Assembly (NCBI RefSeq): GCF_038562415.1
Contig: NZ_JBCFBA010000029.1
Location: 1-56,177, forward strand
Reading direction: 5' to 3'
Length of the DNA: 56,177 bases
Source: Solidesulfovibrio sp.
GTDB taxonomy: Bacteria; Desulfobacterota; Desulfovibrionia; Desulfovibrionales; Desulfovibrionaceae
Shown: positions 14,797 to 22,891 of the stretch, piece by piece
Position numbering within the stretch: the stretch's first letter is position 1
Layout of the letters: every line of letters begins with the position of its first letter
Made by a program: the position numbers and the translations under genes
The notes under the pieces: generated by a model
Seen by the model: only the letters and a program-made list of their open reading frames with translations
What the model was told of the DNA's origin: nothing
Database searches by the model: none

Positions 14797-17481
14797 ATGG
14801 GGGACGACGTGTTCGGCACCATCAAGCGCGCGATTACCGGGCTTTTTGCCGGCAGGGACACCGACGACGCGGCCCAGGGGCTGACCGAGGAACAGATCCA
14901 GACGGAATTCAAGAAGCGCTACCACCATTTCAAGCTGCTGCTGACGGCCAACAAGAAAGCCCTGGAGATCATGTCCGAGATGGAGGAGGCCTTAAACGGC
15001 CGCCGCGCCTTCGGCATGGCGTTTATCCGCGCCCACTCCACCGCCGCCTCGGTCAACGTCTACAAGATCGTCGAGCACCTAAACGCCATCGCCCCTGGCA
15101 AATACGCCGCGCTCTACAACCGCATCAAGGACATCCAGCGCCGCATCGGCGAGTGCTGGCATCACGGCGGCGACGACGAAACCAGCGCCCTGGTCATCCC
15201 CCTGGAACAGGCCGGCCGCGACCTGGCCGATCAGGTCGGCGGCAAGATGGCCGGCCTGGGCGAGATCGTGCGCCGTGCCGGCCTGCCCGTGCCGCCGGGG
15301 TTCGCCGTCACGGCCCGGGCCTACCGCCGGCTGGTGGAGGAAAACGACCTGAAAGACGAGATCAACCGCCTGCTCCAGACCGCCGGCCCCGACGACCAGC
15401 GCAACCTGCTGATCTTAAGCTCCCAGATCCGCAACAAGATCACCGGCGCCACGGTGCCGGCCGACGTGGCCGAGGCGATCCTCGCCGCCTACAAGGCCCT
15501 GTGCGCGCCGCTGGGCCGTGCCGTGCCGGTGTCGCTTCGCTCCTCGGCCCTGGGCGAGGACGAGGCCGGCCAGACCTTCGCCGGCCAGTTCTCCTCCAAG
15601 CTCAACGTCGCCCCGGACGACATCCTGCAATCCTACAAGGAAGTCCTGGCCAGCAAATACAGCCCGCAAGCCATGACCTACCGGCTCAACAAGGGCATCC
15701 CGGACGAGGACGTGGCCATGTGCGTGGGGGTGATGGCCATGGTCGACGCCGTGGCCGGCGGGGTCATCTATTCCCGCAACCCCCTGGACATCCGCGACGA
15801 CGCCATCCGCATCCACAGCGCCCTGGGCCTGCCCAAGTCCGTGGTGGACGGGTCGGTGGCCACGGACGAGTTCGTGGTGCGCCGGGGCGAGCCGCCGGTT
15901 TTGGCCGAGCGCCACATCCGGCAAAAGGACCAGGTGTTCGTGTGCCTGCCGGGCGAGGGGGTCTGCCGGGCGGAGACGACCGGCGACCGGGCCGGGGAGC
16001 CGAGCATCACCGACGAACAGGCGATTTCCCTGGCCGCGGCGGCCGTGCGGCTGGAGACGATGTACGGCGCGCCCGTGGACGTGGAGTGGGCCGTGGACGC
16101 GGCCGGGGCCATCCTGTTTCTGCAGTGCCGGGAGTTGGTGCAGCTGCCGGGCGGGGCCTCGCCCGACCGGGCGCGGCGGGTCCACGGCGAGCCGCTTCTG
16201 GCCGACGGGGCCACGGCCAGCCCGGGGGTGGGCTGCGGGCCGGTGTTCGTCGTGCGCCGCGAGGCCGACCTGCTGCAATTTCCGCGGGGGGCGGTGCTCG
16301 TGGCCATCGAGGCCCCGCCGCGCTATGCCTCGATCATCGACCGGGTGGCGGCCATCGTCACGGAAAAAGGCGGCGCGGCCGGCCATCTGGCCAACGTGGC
16401 CCGGGAGTTCCGGGTGCCGGCGCTGATGGCCGTGGCCGGGGCCGCGACCCGGCTGGCCCCGGGCGTCGAGGTCACGGTGGACGCCGACGGCCGGGCGGTC
16501 TACCCCGGCCGCGTCCAGGAACTGCTCGACGAGGCCGAGGCCCGGCGCCAGCCGGCGCCGGAACGCCAGACCCCCATGCACGCCATCCTGCGCCGGGTCA
16601 TGGACCAGATCACGCCGCTTTTTCTCATCGACCCCAACGTGCCGGAATTTTCTCCGGAAAACTGCCGCACTCTCCACGACATCACCCGGTTTTGCCACGA
16701 GAAGTCCGTGACCGAGATGTTCACCTTCGGCCAGGAGTTCCATTTCTCCAAGCGGGCGGCCAAGCAGCTCAAGTACAAGGGCACGGCCATGAAGTGGTGG
16801 TTCATCAACCTCGATGACGGCTTCACCCACGACGTGCCGGGCAAATTCGTCAAGCTGGAGGAGATCTGCTCCATCCCGGTGGGGGCGCTGTGGGACGGCA
16901 TCGTCGCCATGCCCTGGCAGGGGCCGCCGCCCATGGACGGCCGGGGGTTCATGTCCATCATCGCCCAGGCCTCGACCAATCCGCATCTGGAGGCGGCGGC
17001 CCATTCGTCGTTCGCCGAGCGCAACTACTTCATGGTCTCGCGCAACTACCTGTGCTTGAGCTCCCGGTTCGGCTTCCATTTCTGCACGGTGGAGTCGCTC
17101 GTGGGCGACCGGCCGCAGGAGAACTACGTGAGCTTCCAGTTCAAGGGTGGGGCGGCGGAGTTTTCCCGGCGGCGGCGGCGGGCGGAGTTCGTGGCCGAGA
17201 TCTTGGAAGTGCGGGGATTTAGCTGCGAGGTCAGCGAGGACGCCTCGTTCGCCCGCATAAGCGCCGGCCCGGAAGAGGAGATGCTCACGGCGCTGAAAGT
17301 CATCGGCTACATGCTCATGCACACCCGCCAGCTGGACATGATCATGCACAACGAGGCCATGGTGCAAAGCTACAGGCAGAAGATTCTGGACGACCTGGTG
17401 ACGGTGGTCGGCGCGCCGGGCCGGGAGATGCCGGCCTGCCCGGCCAGGCCGGCCGAGGCCGCGATGGAGACGACCACGTAA
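14797..17481 (+). CDS. PEP-synthase-like phosphotransfer protein with novel C-terminal domain
   Basis: An 894-residue protein. Residues 1-130 are helical. Residues 150-445 match the nucleotide-binding domain of PEP synthase/PPDK (GGKMAGLGEIVRRAGLPVPPGFAVT, VSLRSSALGEDEAGQTFAGQFSS, GVIYSRNP). Residues 460-575 are the swivelling domain with phospho-His530 (TEKGGAAGHLANVAREF). The PEP/pyruvate-binding TIM barrel is absent. In its place residues 590-894 form an unrecognised domain with aromatic-rich segments (AMKWWFINLDDGF, ERNYFMVSRNYLCL). It can probably use ATP to phosphorylate its own His, but the acceptor should not be pyruvate. The start is uncertain: no ribosome site precedes ATG 14797. 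Plus-strand neighbours encode an exported protease and a transglutaminase-like protein. Confidence 0.85.
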   Translation: MGDDVFGTIKRAITGLFAGRDTDDAAQGLTEEQIQTEFKKRYHHFKLLLTANKKALEIMSEMEEALNGRRAFGMAFIRAHSTAASVNVYKIVEHLNAIAPGKYAALYNRIKDIQRRIGECWHHGGDDETSALVIPLEQAGRDLADQVGGKMAGLGEIVRRAGLPVPPGFAVTARAYRRLVEENDLKDEINRLLQTAGPDDQRNLLILSSQIRNKITGATVPADVAEAILAAYKALCAPLGRAVPVSLRSSALGEDEAGQTFAGQFSSKLNVAPDDILQSYKEVLASKYSPQAMTYRLNKGIPDEDVAMCVGVMAMVDAVAGGVIYSRNPLDIRDDAIRIHSALGLPKSVVDGSVATDEFVVRRGEPPVLAERHIRQKDQVFVCLPGEGVCRAETTGDRAGEPSITDEQAISLAAAAVRLETMYGAPVDVEWAVDAAGAILFLQCRELVQLPGGASPDRARRVHGEPLLADGATASPGVGCGPVFVVRREADLLQFPRGAVLVAIEAPPRYASIIDRVAAIVTEKGGAAGHLANVAREFRVPALMAVAGAATRLAPGVEVTVDADGRAVYPGRVQELLDEAEARRQPAPERQTPMHAILRRVMDQITPLFLIDPNVPEFSPENCRTLHDITRFCHEKSVTEMFTFGQEFHFSKRAAKQLKYKGTAMKWWFINLDDGFTHDVPGKFVKLEEICSIPVGALWDGIVAMPWQGPPPMDGRGFMSIIAQASTNPHLEAAAHSSFAERNYFMVSRNYLCLSSRFGFHFCTVESLVGDRPQENYVSFQFKGGAAEFSRRRRRAEFVAEILEVRGFSCEVSEDASFARISAGPEEEMLTALKVIGYMLMHTRQLDMIMHNEAMVQSYRQKILDDLVTVVGAPGREMPACPARPAEAAMETTT

Positions 17482-17503
17482 CGAAAGGGCATGGGAGGCC
17501 TCC

Positions 17504-18664
17504 ATGAAGCGCCTTGCGGTGTTGACGCTTTGTCTGTTTATCGGCCTTTCCGCCGTGCCGTGTCCGGCCGCTCCGTCCCGCGACGACGGCTGGGCCCTGG
17601 AACTCGGGCCGGATGCCGCGTTTTTTCCGTCCCTGGTCGTGGCCACGGCCGGCCTGCGCCTGGATACCGGGCCTGATCCCCGCGAACTCGGCGACGCCAA
17701 CGGCCTGCTCGGCGTCTCGGTCGTCGCCCCCCGCGACGGGGCCAAGGCGCAAGTGGAAATCGCCTCGGCCTCGGGCCTGGTCGCGCCCAGTTCCATCAGC
17801 GTCACCCTGCCCAGGAAGGGCGTGCGCTACGCCGTCTATCCCTTCATCAAGTACGACGCCGACCAGATGGTGCTCATCCGCCAGCCCTTCGCCGAGACGG
17901 TCACGGGCAAACTGCGCCTCGACGACCTGCCCCAGGGCGAAAAGACCGGCCGCGTCACCGTGCGCTCCATCAACGACTGCGTCTACGGCTACGACGAGGA
18001 CGGGCGCTTCAACGACACGTCCTGGCTCTTCGCCGCCTACGTCAACGAGAACCATCCGGCCGTGGAGGCCATCCTCAAGGAGGCCCTGGCCACGGGCCAG
18101 GTGGATGCCATTGCCGGCTACCAGGGCGACGCCGACGACGTGCGCGACGAGGTCGAGGCCGTGTGGACGGCCCTGGCCCGTCGCCGCATCCGCTATTCGA
18201 GCATCAAGACCGCCTCGGCCGAGTCGCCCAACATCTGGAGCCAGCACGTGCGGCTTCTCGGCGAGGCCCTGGCGGCGCGCCAGGCCAACTGCGTGGAAGG
18301 GGCCTGCCTGCTGGCCTCGGTTTTTACGAAAATGGGGCTCAATGCCTCGCTCGTGAACCTGCCCGACCACATGCTCGTGGCCGTGGACCTCGACGAGGAC
18401 GGCGACGAGGACCTCTACCTCGAAACCACGCTGCTCGGGGATTCGGACTCCTCGTTCGACGACGCCGCCGAGGAGGGTGAGAAGATCCACAAGCAGTACA
18501 AGGCCAAACTCAAGGCCGACCCCCGCATCCGCTGGCGCGACAAGCGGCCGCGAAAAAAAGGCGGCCCGGACGCGGTGGGGCTCATCAAGATCCAACTGGC
18601 CCGGGAAATCGGCATCCTGCCCATCCGGGAGCCGGGGGCGGACCGGGCCCGGTTTCGCCCCTAA
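17504..18664 (+). CDS. Exported transglutaminase-like protein
   Basis: A 386-residue protein with signal peptide MKRLAVLTLCLFIGLSAVPC. A beta-rich N-terminal region (about 30-175) is followed by a transglutaminase-like core with Cys263 (RQANCVEGACLLASVF), His289 (LPDHMLVAVDL) and an acidic residue in LYLETTLL (Glu307). The same core is found in bacterial peptidases, amidases and cross-linking enzymes. A strong site (GGGAGG) precedes ATG 17504, 22 bases after the upstream stop, so it is likely co-transcribed with the PEP-synthase-like gene. The C-terminus is Arg/Lys-rich. The substrate is unknown; the location should be the periplasm. Confidence 0.85.
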   Translation: MKRLAVLTLCLFIGLSAVPCPAAPSRDDGWALELGPDAAFFPSLVVATAGLRLDTGPDPRELGDANGLLGVSVVAPRDGAKAQVEIASASGLVAPSSISVTLPRKGVRYAVYPFIKYDADQMVLIRQPFAETVTGKLRLDDLPQGEKTGRVTVRSINDCVYGYDEDGRFNDTSWLFAAYVNENHPAVEAILKEALATGQVDAIAGYQGDADDVRDEVEAVWTALARRRIRYSSIKTASAESPNIWSQHVRLLGEALAARQANCVEGACLLASVFTKMGLNASLVNLPDHMLVAVDLDEDGDEDLYLETTLLGDSDSSFDDAAEEGEKIHKQYKAKLKADPRIRWRDKRPRKKGGPDAVGLIKIQLAREIGILPIREPGADRARFRP

Positions 18665-18704
18665 CGGGCGGATCCGGGGCGGGGGACCGTGGCGGCGCGG
18701 GCCG

Positions 18705-19931
18705 TTAGGGCGCGACGGAGATGGCCCTCGCCGCGAAGCGACGGATGAAGCGCCGGTCGATGGCGTCCTTGAGGGCCATGCACCAGCGGCCTTCGAGGAC
18801 GAGCGGCCCCTTGCGCAGGATGGCCCGGCCGTCGCCGCAATTGAGCAGTGACAGGAAGTTTTGGCCCGTCTTGCCAAAGGGGGTCAGTTGCCGGCCGGTG
18901 AGGAAGGCCAGCAGGTTGGCGAAAAGCACCGGCCCCTGGCGCACGGCGTAGACTCCGGCCCGGGGCAGGGGGGCGGGCGCGAAATGGATGCAGTCGCCGC
19001 CGCCGAAGATTTCCGGGAAAAGCGGGCTTTGCAGGAAGGCGTTGACCGAAAGCCCGCCGTCCGGCCCCAGGGCCAGGCCGGCCTGGGCGAAAAGCTCCGG
19101 TGGCCGTGTGCCCGTGGCCACCAGGCAGACGTCGCAGCGCACGCCGCCGCCGTCGGCCAGTTCCGCCCGGTCGCCCCGCAGGCGCGTCACCCGGCCGGTG
19201 ATGCGGCGCGCCCCGCGCCGGGCAAGGGCTGCATGGGCCAGCCGCCGGGCCCTCCCCGGCCAGCCGCACAGCAGCCCCCGGCCGGTGACCACGGTCACCA
19301 GCGGTTTTTTCACGCCCAATCCCGTCAACAGCCCCAGGGTGTTGCCCGCGACCTCGAAAGCCGACGTTCCGCCGCCGACCACCAGCACCTGCACGGCTTC
19401 GCCGGCCTCGACCCGGGATTCGATCGCGCGCCGGGCGAGCAGCAGGTTCTCGATGGGTTTGACCGGATAGACGCCGACGCCGGGCGAGGCGTCCACGGGA
19501 AACGGCGGCGCCACGACACTGCCGATGCCGAAGCTTACGGCGTCGTAGCGTATCTCCCGGCCGTCCGCCAAACGCAGCCGCCGCGCTTCGGGATCGATCC
19601 CGGCCACGCTCCCCCGCACGAACGCCCCCACTCCCTTTCCCCCCCCGCCAGGGGGTCCGGGGGGGATGATCCCCCCCGGTGGGGTGGTCCAGGAGGGGCG
19701 ACGCCCCTCCTGGCCGCCGGAGGCCTCCCGCACCATCCGCTCCACATCGAAGCGCAGTTCGGCCGGGGCGTAGCGGCCGGAAAGCATGCCCGGCCCCATG
19801 CCGGAATAGGACAGGTGGGGGCTCGGGGCGACGCAGGTGACGTCGATGCCGGCCTCGAAAAAGGCCGCGAGCCGCGACAGGGTGAACAGGTGGGCATGGC
19901 CGCCGCCGCAAAGGACAAGATGCCTGCGCAT
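18705..19931 (-). CDS. FAD-dependent pyridine nucleotide oxidoreductase with repeat insert
   Basis: A 408-residue NDH-2/SelD-N-type flavoprotein: FAD site HLVLCGGGHAHLFTLSRL, SYSGMGPGMLSG, NAD site VQVLVVGGGTSAFEVA, LVATGTRPPELF and the C-terminal FAD motif IFGGGDCIHF. Residues 69-100 (EASGGQEGRRPSWTTPP onward) are Gly/Pro-rich, unlike the rest, and coincide exactly with palindromic repeat copy C. Without them the strand FDVERMVR joins GAFVRGSVAGID as in the family. The insert lies in a surface loop before an FAD-domain strand, so the enzyme may stay active. Related proteins reduce quinones, polysulfide or selenium compounds. ATG 19931. Confidence 0.87.
   Translation of the reverse strand: MRRHLVLCGGGHAHLFTLSRLAAFFEAGIDVTCVAPSPHLSYSGMGPGMLSGRYAPAELRFDVERMVREASGGQEGRRPSWTTPPGGIIPPGPPGGGGKGVGAFVRGSVAGIDPEARRLRLADGREIRYDAVSFGIGSVVAPPFPVDASPGVGVYPVKPIENLLLARRAIESRVEAGEAVQVLVVGGGTSAFEVAGNTLGLLTGLGVKKPLVTVVTGRGLLCGWPGRARRLAHAALARRGARRITGRVTRLRGDRAELADGGGVRCDVCLVATGTRPPELFAQAGLALGPDGGLSVNAFLQSPLFPEIFGGGDCIHFAPAPLPRAGVYAVRQGPVLFANLLAFLTGRQLTPFGKTGQNFLSLLNCGDGRAILRKGPLVLEGRWCMALKDAIDRRFIRRFAARAISVAP
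19638..19730 (-). repeat. Palindromic repeat, copy C, inside the FAD oxidoreductase gene
   Basis: Two perfect hairpins: 19657-19679 (nine-base arms around ATGAT) and 19689-19713 (twelve-base arms around a single A). The signature GGCCGCCGGAGGC follows at 19712-19724. The element is read in frame with no stop, in the sense giving EASGGQEG. Its first 23 bases in the coding direction are identical to copy D in the lytic transglycosylase gene. Confidence 0.85.
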
Positions 19932-19976
19932 GCTTCCGTATAGGGCAACGGGCCGGTCGGGGGAAGGCGCGGGCCG

Positions 19977-21013
19977 TTACAAAAAAGGATTTGACGCGAA
20001 AACTCGTGTATAGGTCGGATATGGAGGGTTGCCCTCGGTCGGTCCGAAGTTGGCGACCAATTCCAGGGAGCCCATATCCAACGTGTAGGATTGGTAGGTC
20101 GGATAATCGTTGGTTGCTCGGTAAATGGCGCCGGAGTTCTTCGCGATGCCATCCGTGCCGGTGAAGGCGATGATATCTTGCATGTCCTGCATGTCGAGAA
20201 CGTTTTCCGAAGCCAGTTTCGACTCGAGGAGTGCCTTGTAGCTGTCAAAGCGCTTTTCATTGGCCAAATCGCCGGAGAATTCGTCGGTGGTCCCCGGCAG
20301 AAGGAAGGAATTCACGGCAGCGACCGTATTGGAAATTCCCCACGTAACGCCTTCGCGCAAAAGGGAGTCGTCTGTTCGCAGCCCCCTGGCCTCGGGGTGC
20401 TCCAGGTCGTTTTCCAGGACATAGGCGGCAGTCGTGTCGGCCAAAAATCCGATATACGAGTGCGTGTCCTGCTGGTTGAGGAGATAGAACCCGACGTCGG
20501 CGACGTTGTCGTACGCGGGGTCGGCGTTTATGTAGCGTTGTACGTTGTGGAGTTGCGAGACGACGGGCATGTCGTACCAGTCGAAATTGCGCCCGACAAT
20601 GGTCGAGCCCGTTGCCGATGCGGCGCCATACACGGCACCGCGGAGCAACTGCCTGGATCGATGACATCGTGCAACACTTCGAACACGAGAAGTTCGTTGG
20701 TCGACAACATGCCGTCGCCGAGTTTGTCGACCGGATAAGTGAAAACGGTGGTCATCCCGGCCAGCTCGTCCTTGTCGTCTTGCGGCATGCCGGCAATAAG
20801 GTCGTAGGCTCGTGTGATGAGCGTTGCGAACTCGGGCTGTTCCGGGGAGGCTTCCGAGGACAGGAGCAAAAAGAGGTCGATGGTGGCCCCGTAGCTGGGC
20901 AATGTATTTACAATTTCTTGGGCATAGGCTTGGCCGACTTCGAAGTGTGAGCCTTTCGTAAAGTCGAGGGTCGTTTTGTAGTACGTGCCGTCAATACGCT
21001 CTATCGTGACCAT
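19977..21013 (-). pseudogene. Frameshifted Ntn-hydrolase (C45/acyltransferase-like)
   Basis: Two overlapping reading frames (20528-21013 and 19977-20648) make one protein of about 342 residues when joined at 20634-20638. The first gives MVTIERIDGT ... HDVIDPGSCSAV with the presumed N-terminal nucleophile Cys123. The second continues YGAASATGSTIVGRNFDWYD, the classic post-nucleophile motif of C45/choloylglycine-type hydrolases. Removing GGCAC (or two bases) at 20634-20638 restores it. The start overlaps the stop of the receiver gene (TAATG). Codon use is less GC-rich than in neighbouring genes, suggesting transfer. It is a pseudogene unless the shift is a sequencing error or is suppressed. Confidence 0.8.
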
Positions 21014-21423
21014 TACGAGGCCTCGGGCGCGATGACGCCCAGGCGGGTCAGTTCGGCCAGGATGGATTTCTCGTCCACGGGCTTTTGCAGAAAGGAGGTG
21101 GCGCCGCCGAGATACATGGCGTTGTGGGTGTCCTCGCCGTCCTCCAACACCGAGGTGATGACGATCTTGCAGCAGGCATCGTCGGACAGGCCGAAATCCT
21201 TTTCGATTTCACGGATTTCGTTGAGGGCCCGAGGGCCGTCGATGACCGGCATGAGCAGGTCCATGAAGACCAGGGCGTAGGGGGTGCCGGCCTCCAGGGC
21301 CTTCTTGAAGGCCATGATGGCGTCCTCGCCGTTGACCGCCGCGTCGCAGGCGGCATACGGGTGCAGGATGTATTCGAGAAAACTGCGGCTGTAGAAATCG
21401 TCGTCGACAATAAGGGCCCGCAT
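21013..21423 (-). CDS. Single-domain response regulator (receiver)
   Basis: A 136-residue CheY-like receiver with no output domain. DDD at residues 7-9 (ALIVDDDFYS), phospho-acceptor Asp in VFMDLLMPVIDG (about 56), switch Thr/Ser in IVITSVL and Lys in FLQKPVDE (about 115) are all present. Its stop overlaps the start of the damaged Ntn-hydrolase gene (TAATG), so the pair was translated as a coupled unit. A GGAGGCGCC ribosome site precedes ATG 21423. No kinase is nearby. Single-domain receivers act in phosphorelays or by protein-protein contact. Confidence 0.92.
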   Translation of the reverse strand: MRALIVDDDFYSRSFLEYILHPYAACDAAVNGEDAIMAFKKALEAGTPYALVFMDLLMPVIDGPRALNEIREIEKDFGLSDDACCKIVITSVLEDGEDTHNAMYLGGATSFLQKPVDEKSILAELTRLGVIAPEAS

Positions 21424-21523
21424 GGCGCCTCCGGCGGCTGGTGATGGATCACGGTACCGGGCAGTGCGTTACGCCAAGTATTCCTACTGACCGGGGGGCG
21501 CTTCTGTCAAGAACGACTCTCCG

Positions 21524-22372
21524 TTATTCGTTTTTAAGTATGGTGGCGTAGTTGCCGGCGCAGTGGCAGTCCGTGGCGTAGCGCGCCACGTAGTCGAGCC
21601 GCGAGCGCAGGCAGGCGACCACGCCGTCGCGGAAAACCACCCAGACCCGGCCGTAGCCGGCGCAGACGTAGGTTTCCGGACCGATGACCGACTGCTTGAT
21701 GGCCGGGGGGTCGCCGAGCAGTTCCTTGACGCTGCCCATGGACATGCCGGGCACGACGCGCCGGGCGGCGAAGGCGGCGTCCTCGCGCATCTCGTTTTCC
21801 ATCTCCTTGGCCCGAAATTCCCGGTCCGCGCCGAAGGGGATGGCGGCCATGCGGGCCTCGCCAGCCAGCCGGTCCCGCTTTTCGGTCTCGGCCAGGGCGG
21901 CGGCGCGCAGTTCCGGATTGGCGGCAAAGGCCGTCAGGCGGTCGCCGAGGCCGGCATTGGGTGTTTTGGCCCGCAGCGTCAGGCGCACGGCCAGGCCGTC
22001 GGGAAGCTGGCGGACCTCCTCGTCGGCCACGGCCACGGCCAGCAGGCTGTCGACGAAGGCGCGCAGGTCCTTTGGCGACAGGCCGGCGCCGGCCAGGGCC
22101 GCATCCCGGCCCAGGCCCGAGGCGGCGTCGTCCAGGAGCCTGCCCCGGGCCTGCTGGGCGCACAGGCGCCTGGCTTGGGCCTGGTCCATGTGGGGGCCGT
22201 AGAAGCAGGTGGCGGTCTTGGAAAAGACGCGTTCGTCGGAAACCTGACGCCGAACGCCCCCGGCGGCATCGGGCGGGGCGGCCTCCGCCCCGGGGGCCGC
22301 TGGCGGCTGCGCCGGCAGGGGGCGCGGGAAAAGCGCGAACAGACAGGCCAGGACCGGCAACAGGCGGCGCAT
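21524..22372 (-). CDS. Exported protein with BamE/SmpA-like end
   Basis: A 282-residue protein with signal peptide MRRLLPVLACLFALFPRPLPA. After an Ala/Pro linker, residues 45-180 form a helical region (QAQARRLCAQQARGRLLDDAA). The C-terminal part (about 205-265) reads VPGMSMGSVKELLGDPPAIK then YGRVWVVFRDGVVACLRS, the pattern of SmpA/BamE-like domains found in envelope assembly proteins. Five cysteines, two in DCHCAG near the end, could be disulfides; there is no CxxCH heme site. A good ribosome site (AAGGAG) precedes ATG 22372. It lies just downstream of the tmc operon terminator, on the same strand. Confidence 0.75.
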   Translation of the reverse strand: MRRLLPVLACLFALFPRPLPAQPPAAPGAEAAPPDAAGGVRRQVSDERVFSKTATCFYGPHMDQAQARRLCAQQARGRLLDDAASGLGRDAALAGAGLSPKDLRAFVDSLLAVAVADEEVRQLPDGLAVRLTLRAKTPNAGLGDRLTAFAANPELRAAALAETEKRDRLAGEARMAAIPFGADREFRAKEMENEMREDAAFAARRVVPGMSMGSVKELLGDPPAIKQSVIGPETYVCAGYGRVWVVFRDGVVACLRSRLDYVARYATDCHCAGNYATILKNE

Positions 22373-22419
22373 GGCGGGCTCCTTGGTTGGCCCGAGACTA
22401 GCAAAAGACGTTCCGCATA

Positions 22420-22451
22420 AAAAGGGCGCGGCCGGTTTCCCGGCCGCGCCC
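22420..22451 (-). terminator. Intrinsic terminator of the tmc operon
   Basis: Twelve-base perfect arms GGGCGCGGCCGG (22424-22435) and CCGGCCGCGCCC (22440-22451) with loop TTTC, followed on the minus strand by TTTTA. It lies 27 bases after the tmcA stop. Confidence 0.85.
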
Positions 22452-22477
22452 GTGAAGCGCGTTTGCGGTTGGGCGGC

Positions 22478-22867
22478 CTATTTGACCGGCTTGTGGCAGT
22501 CGCCGCAGCTGACGGGGCCTTTTTTCTTGTCCAGGTGGCAGCCCATGCATTGCTTGTGGTAGGCGCGCATGAGCGGCGTGCGTCCGGGCTTGCCCGCGGC
22601 CGTGTGGCAGTCGGAGCAGGGAATGCCGGCGGTATCGGCCTCGGGGTCGCGCTTGCCGTCCTTTTCCCCGTGGTGGCAGGCCGTGCACTCGGCGATGGCG
22701 GCTTTTTCGTTGTGCTGGTCATGGGGGAAGACGGCCGGCAGGCGGGTCTTGCTGGCCAGCCCCTCGGCCGGGACCGTGGTCATGTCCTGCTGGCTCATGG
22801 CCGGGGCCGCCAGGAGCAGGGCGGCGGCGAGAGCCACAAGCGCAAGCGGTGTCGTGCGTCGTTTCAT
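22478..22867 (-). CDS. tmcA: Tetraheme cytochrome c3 of the Tmc complex
   Basis: A 129-residue periplasmic class III cytochrome. After a signal peptide (MKRRTTPLALVALAAALLLAAPAMS) there are four heme sites: CTACH 61-65, CSDCH 84-88, CMGCH 107-111 and CGDCH 121-125, with candidate axial histidines at 49, 52, 66 and 104. Length and spacing fit type II cytochrome c3, which takes electrons from periplasmic hydrogenase via type I c3 and passes them to TmcBCD. It is the last gene of tmcDCBA, 24 bases after tmcB, with AGGAGAA before ATG 22867 and an intrinsic terminator after it. Confidence 0.94.
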   Translation of the reverse strand: MKRRTTPLALVALAAALLLAAPAMSQQDMTTVPAEGLASKTRLPAVFPHDQHNEKAAIAECTACHHGEKDGKRDPEADTAGIPCSDCHTAAGKPGRTPLMRAYHKQCMGCHLDKKKGPVSCGDCHKPVK

Positions 22868-22891
22868 AGCGGGTTCTCCTGCGCGCCGGGG

